Shown: positions 61,101-64,000 of the stretch, piece by piece
How positions within the stretch are numbered: the first letter of the stretch is position 1
Layout: each line of letters begins with the position of its first letter
Assembly: GCA_021732085.1 (NCBI GenBank)
Contig: JAKFVQ010000028.1
Location: 26,783 to 90,782, forward strand
Length of the DNA: 64,000 nucleotides
Origin: Candidatus Obscuribacterales bacterium
GTDB taxonomy: Bacteria > Cyanobacteriota > Vampirovibrionia > Obscuribacterales > Obscuribacteraceae
Direction: 5' to 3'
The notes under the pieces: generated by a model
What the model saw: the letters and a program-made list of their open reading frames with translations, nothing else
Told to the model about the DNA's origin: nothing
Databases searched by the model: none
Made by a program: the position numbers and the translations under genes

Positions 61101-63963
61101 CACCTCCACCTTCGACTGTCAAGGCTGCAGCATCACCGAATGTGATGGACTTCCCTGCATTCATAGCCAGAAATGAAGTGTTCCCAGGTGCAGCAGTTCG
61201 GAAAGTTGTTGTTCCGGATAGAACCAGATTGTCGGATGAGACCACAAAAATATCAGCCTGGAAATTTGTCGAAATTGCTGCAGTGGTAGCCGATAAAGAT
61301 GGCGTGTTCAGTGTGATCCGCCCGCCTGCTGTAGTGCCGCGAGCGTCGAGGTCTGCAGTTAAATTAAGTCCTCCGGGAGCTGTCAAATTGATAGCCTCTC
61401 CAGCTGCGCCATTTGTGCCGGTTGCGCTGACTGCTGCTATGGAGAGATTAGATCCTGCATTCAGCGTTATGATGCCCGCGCTTCTGCCAGCGCCGTCGCC
61501 TGTTGAATCAAATGATGGAGCTGTGCCGGGTGTGATACCTCTGATAGAGCCGCCAGCGGCTCTCAAATCTATAGATCCACCGCTGGCATTGCTGCCGCTG
61601 CTGTTGATTCCAGCCTGTGCCAGTAGCAGATCGCCTGTTCCTGTATAGATTCTGGCGTTGGCACCGGCTGTGGTGATAGGTGCGATGAGTCCATTTATTT
61701 CTTTTATGTCAATATTGACAGAGCCGCCAGCAGCAATAGTCAGCTGGTTTGCTGTAATTGTCCCTGATGAAGCGCCACCGCTTATCGAGGTGTTTGCACC
61801 GAGGTTTATATTGTTTGCTCCCTGAGCAGTCAGTTGCGAGCCTGTTCCCATTGCAATCTGCGCGCCTGCAGGCAGGCTGATCAACCCGTTTGCAGTGACA
61901 GATCCGGACAAATTTATATTGCTTGCTTGTCCAAAGATTATGCTCGAATCAGATTGTATAGTTACGCCTTGATCTACTGTTAGTGTAGAAAAACCGGCGC
62001 TGTCCTGAAGCGAGGCGACTCTTATGACACTTACGCCTGCACCTTGCGCTAGTGAGAACCGTGTGCTGGCGCTGCCTAATACAAGTGGACCATTTAGTCT
62101 AGTTGTGAAGTTGCCGAATACTTGCGGAGCATTAAGCACAAAATTAGAACCGGCTGATACTGAAAGAACTGAATCATCCACTCTCAATATATTTGCCGTA
62201 ATCTGCACAGAGCCAGTTGTGTCGAAGTTGAAGTTTCCGAACTCTCCTCTAAGACTTAAATCAGTGCCGCTGATAGAAATTGAATTTGCGCTTACAAACA
62301 TAGTGCCAGAATTTCTGAACGTGCCGCCAGAATTCAATACAAATGAATTACCGGCTGTGCCGGTTTGTCTAATGGCAATATTTTGCAGGGTGAAGTTCAG
62401 GTCGCCGCCGGTTGCCGCCGACAGGTTGGTAATACCGGCAACTGGTGAGCCGAAGTCTATTGTGCCCATTCCTGAGACCAGAAACGATCCCCCGGCTGAG
62501 CCGCTATGCAAGAGAACACTGCCACCGGTATTCAAGACGGCAGTGCTGCCGTCGTTAGGACCGAAAAGCTGAGGAGTGGAGATCTCCAGATTCGAAGCAA
62601 GTCCACCCGAGCCAATATTTTGAGTCAAACTATTTGCCAGGGTTACTGAAACAGGAGAAACAAATTTGGCAACATGATTCAGACCCGGGTCGATTGTGCC
62701 GCTACTGCCGGCGAAAGTCCAAGAGCCCAGACTGCTAACTGTGATGGTCGCTGTGCCTGCGGCGGCGCCTGAGAGACTCGATACTGAGCCATCATTGGTG
62801 AAAGTAGTGCCTGTTCCTAGGTTAATAGATAGAGACTCAGCGCTACCTATAACTCCGTTTGCTGTGACAGTCAATCCATTGCCCACATTTAACTGTGTGC
62901 CCGAACCAGTAAAGAGCATGCTTCCTGAGATCAAAGCTGAACCTGAATAACTGAGGGGCGCGCTCACGTTTGCTGTTACCAGTTCAGGCAGGACAAGGTT
63001 TGTAAAGCCGCCATCCGGAATTTTGCTGCTATCGATAATGAAATCGCCACCTGAGGCATAGCCGGTTCCTGGACTTGTTGTAGAGGCTGGCTGGCTCAAA
63101 ACCAGTGTTTGCGATAATGGCGTTCCACCAAGTACAACCTGCACAAAGGCAATTTGCTCTGCCGGTGTAATGAACATGCCCGGACCGATTATCACAGACT
63201 CGGTTCCCTCCACTATGGTGGCGCTTACGCCTCCAAAAGAACCGCCAGCTAAAGGCGAAGAGTAAGAAACACCGCCGATTGTAATCGGCATTCCAAGTCC
63301 GTTGCCGGCAGTAATGCTGCCAGCGGAGAAAAAGCCACCAGTCTGAGCCGGGTAGACATTTGCGCCTAGAGCGTAGTTTGCATCGGGCAAATACACAGGT
63401 GCAAACGCTCCAGCTGAAATGATTATGCTGCCATTGTTCCCCTGAGCGTTGAGTGAATCGGTTTGATAAGGAGAGCTTGAGAAGCCCGACGAGCCGCCGT
63501 CAATTTTTCCTATTGCCGCAGATACACTTATTGTCTGACCGGATATAGTTATGGTTCCTGAATTCCCACTAGCTCCGCTTGCGCCTGCTTCAGCTCCGCC
63601 AGTGCCAGATGTGAAGCTGCCTGCTGACCCGCCGCTGCCAAATCTGCCACCAAAACCGGCACCACCATCAGCACCGCCGCCGCCTATCGGGTTGCCATTG
63701 CCAGTAGCACTGCCGCTGCCTCCAGCTCCGCCTGTGAAATGACCTGACGCTCCCTGTCCGGAACTGCCATTGCCGCCGCCACCAATTCCAGCGCCGCCGA
63801 AGGCGCCACTGCCGCCTATAATCGAAGTGCTGCCGCTAAGTCCATCGTTGCCGGCGGTCGTTCCGCCTCCTGCTCCGCCAGCTCCGGAGCCGCCGAAACC
63901 GGACCCGATGGAAGCGCAGCGCAAGCTGCAGGCGGAGCGCGCGGCCAAGGCCGAGGACGCCAA
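58108..63963 (-). CDS. giant beta-repeat surface protein with C-terminal FecR-like domain, N-terminus unreliable
   Basis: About 1930 supported residues. The bulk is degenerate Ser/Gly/Asn/Thr-rich beta-helix-like repeats (segments such as INLSGSVTANGLISLPAGAQ and VNVDAGNM-type turns), as in filamentous adhesins. A Gly-rich N-terminal part (63400-63900) resembles PE_PGRS-like glycine arrays. The C-terminal ~200 residues resemble a FecR domain (IVIQTNHGIVQIAGKSIAIV, YTLNDNRLGDISVLVGKHRI). Residues before about 63900 come from foreign-looking sequence, so the signal peptide and start are missing. Confidence 0.75.
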   Translation of the reverse strand: MASSALAARSACSLRCASIGSGFGGSGAGGAGGGTTAGNDGLSGSTSIIGGSGAFGGAGIGGGGNGSSGQGASGHFTGGAGGSGSATGNGNPIGGGGADGGAGFGGRFGSGGSAGSFTSGTGGAEAGASGASGNSGTITISGQTISVSAAIGKIDGGSSGFSSSPYQTDSLNAQGNNGSIIISAGAFAPVYLPDANYALGANVYPAQTGGFFSAGSITAGNGLGMPITIGGVSYSSPLAGGSFGGVSATIVEGTESVIIGPGMFITPAEQIAFVQVVLGGTPLSQTLVLSQPASTTSPGTGYASGGDFIIDSSKIPDGGFTNLVLPELVTANVSAPLSYSGSALISGSMLFTGSGTQLNVGNGLTVTANGVIGSAESLSINLGTGTTFTNDGSVSSLSGAAAGTATITVSSLGSWTFAGSSGTIDPGLNHVAKFVSPVSVTLANSLTQNIGSGGLASNLEISTPQLFGPNDGSTAVLNTGGSVLLHSGSAGGSFLVSGMGTIDFGSPVAGITNLSAATGGDLNFTLQNIAIRQTGTAGNSFVLNSGGTFRNSGTMFVSANSISISGTDLSLRGEFGNFNFDTTGSVQITANILRVDDSVLSVSAGSNFVLNAPQVFGNFTTRLNGPLVLGSASTRFSLAQGAGVSVIRVASLQDSAGFSTLTVDQGVTIQSDSSIIFGQASNINLSGSVTANGLISLPAGAQIAMGTGSQLTAQGANNINLGANTSISGGASSGTITANQLTIAAGGSVNIDIKEINGLIAPITTAGANARIYTGTGDLLLAQAGINSSGSNASGGSIDLRAAGGSIRGITPGTAPSFDSTGDGAGRSAGIITLNAGSNLSIAAVSATGTNGAAGEAINLTAPGGLNLTADLDARGTTAGGRITLNTPSLSATTAAISTNFQADIFVVSSDNLVLSGTTTFRTAAPGNTSFLAMNAGKSITFGDAAALTVEGGGGLRIRTPNLIFAGSTASPTLTATDSTPVNIDAGNSSPDVNLTITGSAGFGGTVSTCSNCLIPGGSISITPSGNGSATFGLSGVGTTNLNFNGANLAISGNAVAINQDVILGSDNSITVDTPSFANNGTFITKASGANTPTLLVRNTLGALNLSGIGSFIQAGGVAGDTVFQSNGSMNMLNATSFNASGGGNVVFFAPEIQVSNTSAAAATATFNASGSSGYLLNSSSICSDCPLAFRAGGLATSATLNLNGAPVATSTVGGATFNPVSSILINTGFMLASDSSITMNTTALTPGSASTVTIDGTLSALSGSIGIQNPSNLVLVGTGRIETGAAGSINVNAGNMITVAGGILPTSISFAGGTININTSQLVIASGQSLVRNNDLSIITSSLTNNGSLLMLAPSNIIVNAAQVGSSVDLNVSGSGSYSATNLRLEATCLCGASSANLVLSGAPNIDGSLSLMTMPIGTVVIPAGTNVTTSGGISVLANKLSILGTLRAQGSLPSPGSGGINIADNGLSGSGTMSINGPGTLIAMADSIIFQSSNNSISFANALTMQALSSATSPAVSIVDNGSLGVILSANANLLVIGGDGRAVIESPTGSSLNLSGSGKLSATTQLAVTATAPGSSLNLTGNPSLLLEGPVFLSATGGAVNIISGQIGHNQPVVLNTLAAIPTGFVPDTNVSKLSSTVTPPSPANAGLHIRTTQLTVHGNTRVMTAAEAAAIPAPGSNVGSGFASTSPNIPLARGSSILFPLFQQEGIANLAAPQIIATDKTPYGQSNSEETRLRGYLSNDPSDYLAGFAARLENARMHTVNLFSQIWAQGAGVVVGQKTGGNFLQLLDGAGIFAPSQNIVIQTNHGIVQIAGKSIAIVWTTGKETTVYTLNDNRLGDISVLVGKHRINVPLGAQLVLTKNGGKDLHGINAMTGIAFRDAVPLRLDGETKGYLADFSVISAVNAIKVLRQLSKSESPDAKSFLSKLLKNSVILARVTGARGPYKPSSK

Positions 63964-64000
63964 GAAGCAGCAGAAGGCGGCCGAGCAGAAGGCTGCCCAG
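63902..64000 (+). CDS. foreign-looking partial coding sequence, probable assembly chimera
   Basis: 33 codons from 63902 read DPMEAQRKLQAERAAKAEDA.. and then Lys/Gln/Ala-rich helix, with nearly every codon ending in G or C. The GC content is ~70%, against ~48-50% elsewhere. The sequence looks like a coiled-coil segment of a high-GC bacterial protein. The switch happens abruptly near 63900. Confidence 0.5.

Noticed and set aside
58124..63742. Many long Pro/Ala/Val-rich frames on the + strand
   Set aside because: They are antisense shadows of the repetitive surface-protein gene and share its repeat rhythm without start sites.

Overview
The window (about 48-50% GC, gene-dense, few overlaps) looks like a chromosomal piece of a free-living, Gram-negative-type bacterium related to Cyanobacteria. 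My best guess is a non-photosynthetic Melainabacteria/Vampirovibrionia (Obscuribacterales-like) genome. This is an inference from the ribosomal and IF-3 proteins, a Uma2-family protein, a clan-AA-protease gene pair of cyanobacterial type, many exported TPR proteins, an AsmA-like outer-envelope protein and the absence of photosynthesis genes. No marker here proves the assignment.

Layout. 0-3.8 kb: tRNA modification (3' end of miaB; trmFO), a decayed repeat copy, and a small protease-like gene pair. 3.9-12 kb: a giant AsmA-like envelope protein, a ribbon-helix-helix/TPR fusion, a tyrosine recombinase and a MerR-like protein with a very acidic middle. 12.3-20 kb: a secreted protein, rpsF-ssb-rpsR, an AraC regulator with an exported glyoxalase-fold protein, a TonB-like protein, a Uma2 protein and a large exported TPR protein. 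20.1-29 kb: tRNA-Leu(CAG), infC, three genes for lineage-type proteins including an esterase, then rpmI, rplT, a SpoU methylase, tatC and a GlcF-like Fe-S protein. 28.7-44.3 kb: a long series of exported TPR, Sel1, ankyrin, thioredoxin-like and SH3/Tudor-like proteins, an S53 (sedolisin) peptidase, and a membrane pseudokinase with TPRs. 44.6-50.6 kb: signalling genes (receiver, OmpR-type regulator, PAS histidine kinase), an EEP-fold membrane enzyme and an SRAP protein. 50.6-58 kb: a cysteine desulfurase, a FecCD/BtuCD-type ABC importer, a tandem duplicated small gene and an RG/Y/Q-rich protein. 58.1-63.9 kb: a giant beta-repeat surface protein ending in a FecR-like domain. The last 100 bases are high-GC coding sequence unlike the rest and look like an assembly chimera.

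The most striking unexplained structure is the intergenic region 47.39-48.07 kb, between the OmpR-type regulator gene and the histidine kinase gene. It holds four small-RNA-like transcription units on the + strand. Each has the same promoter geometry: two TGNCAA-like half-sites exactly 11 bp apart, with a -10 box at an identical distance. Each ends in an intrinsic terminator. Units A/B share a C-rich terminator loop and units C/D share an invariant G-rich loop on covarying stems; the two loop types are complementary. I propose a two-component-controlled multicopy sRNA locus. Other non-coding structure includes small dispersed hairpin repeats with compensatory arms (one read through inside a coding sequence), an 18-bp inverted-repeat element, and a duplicated element at 1.1 and 40.6 kb.
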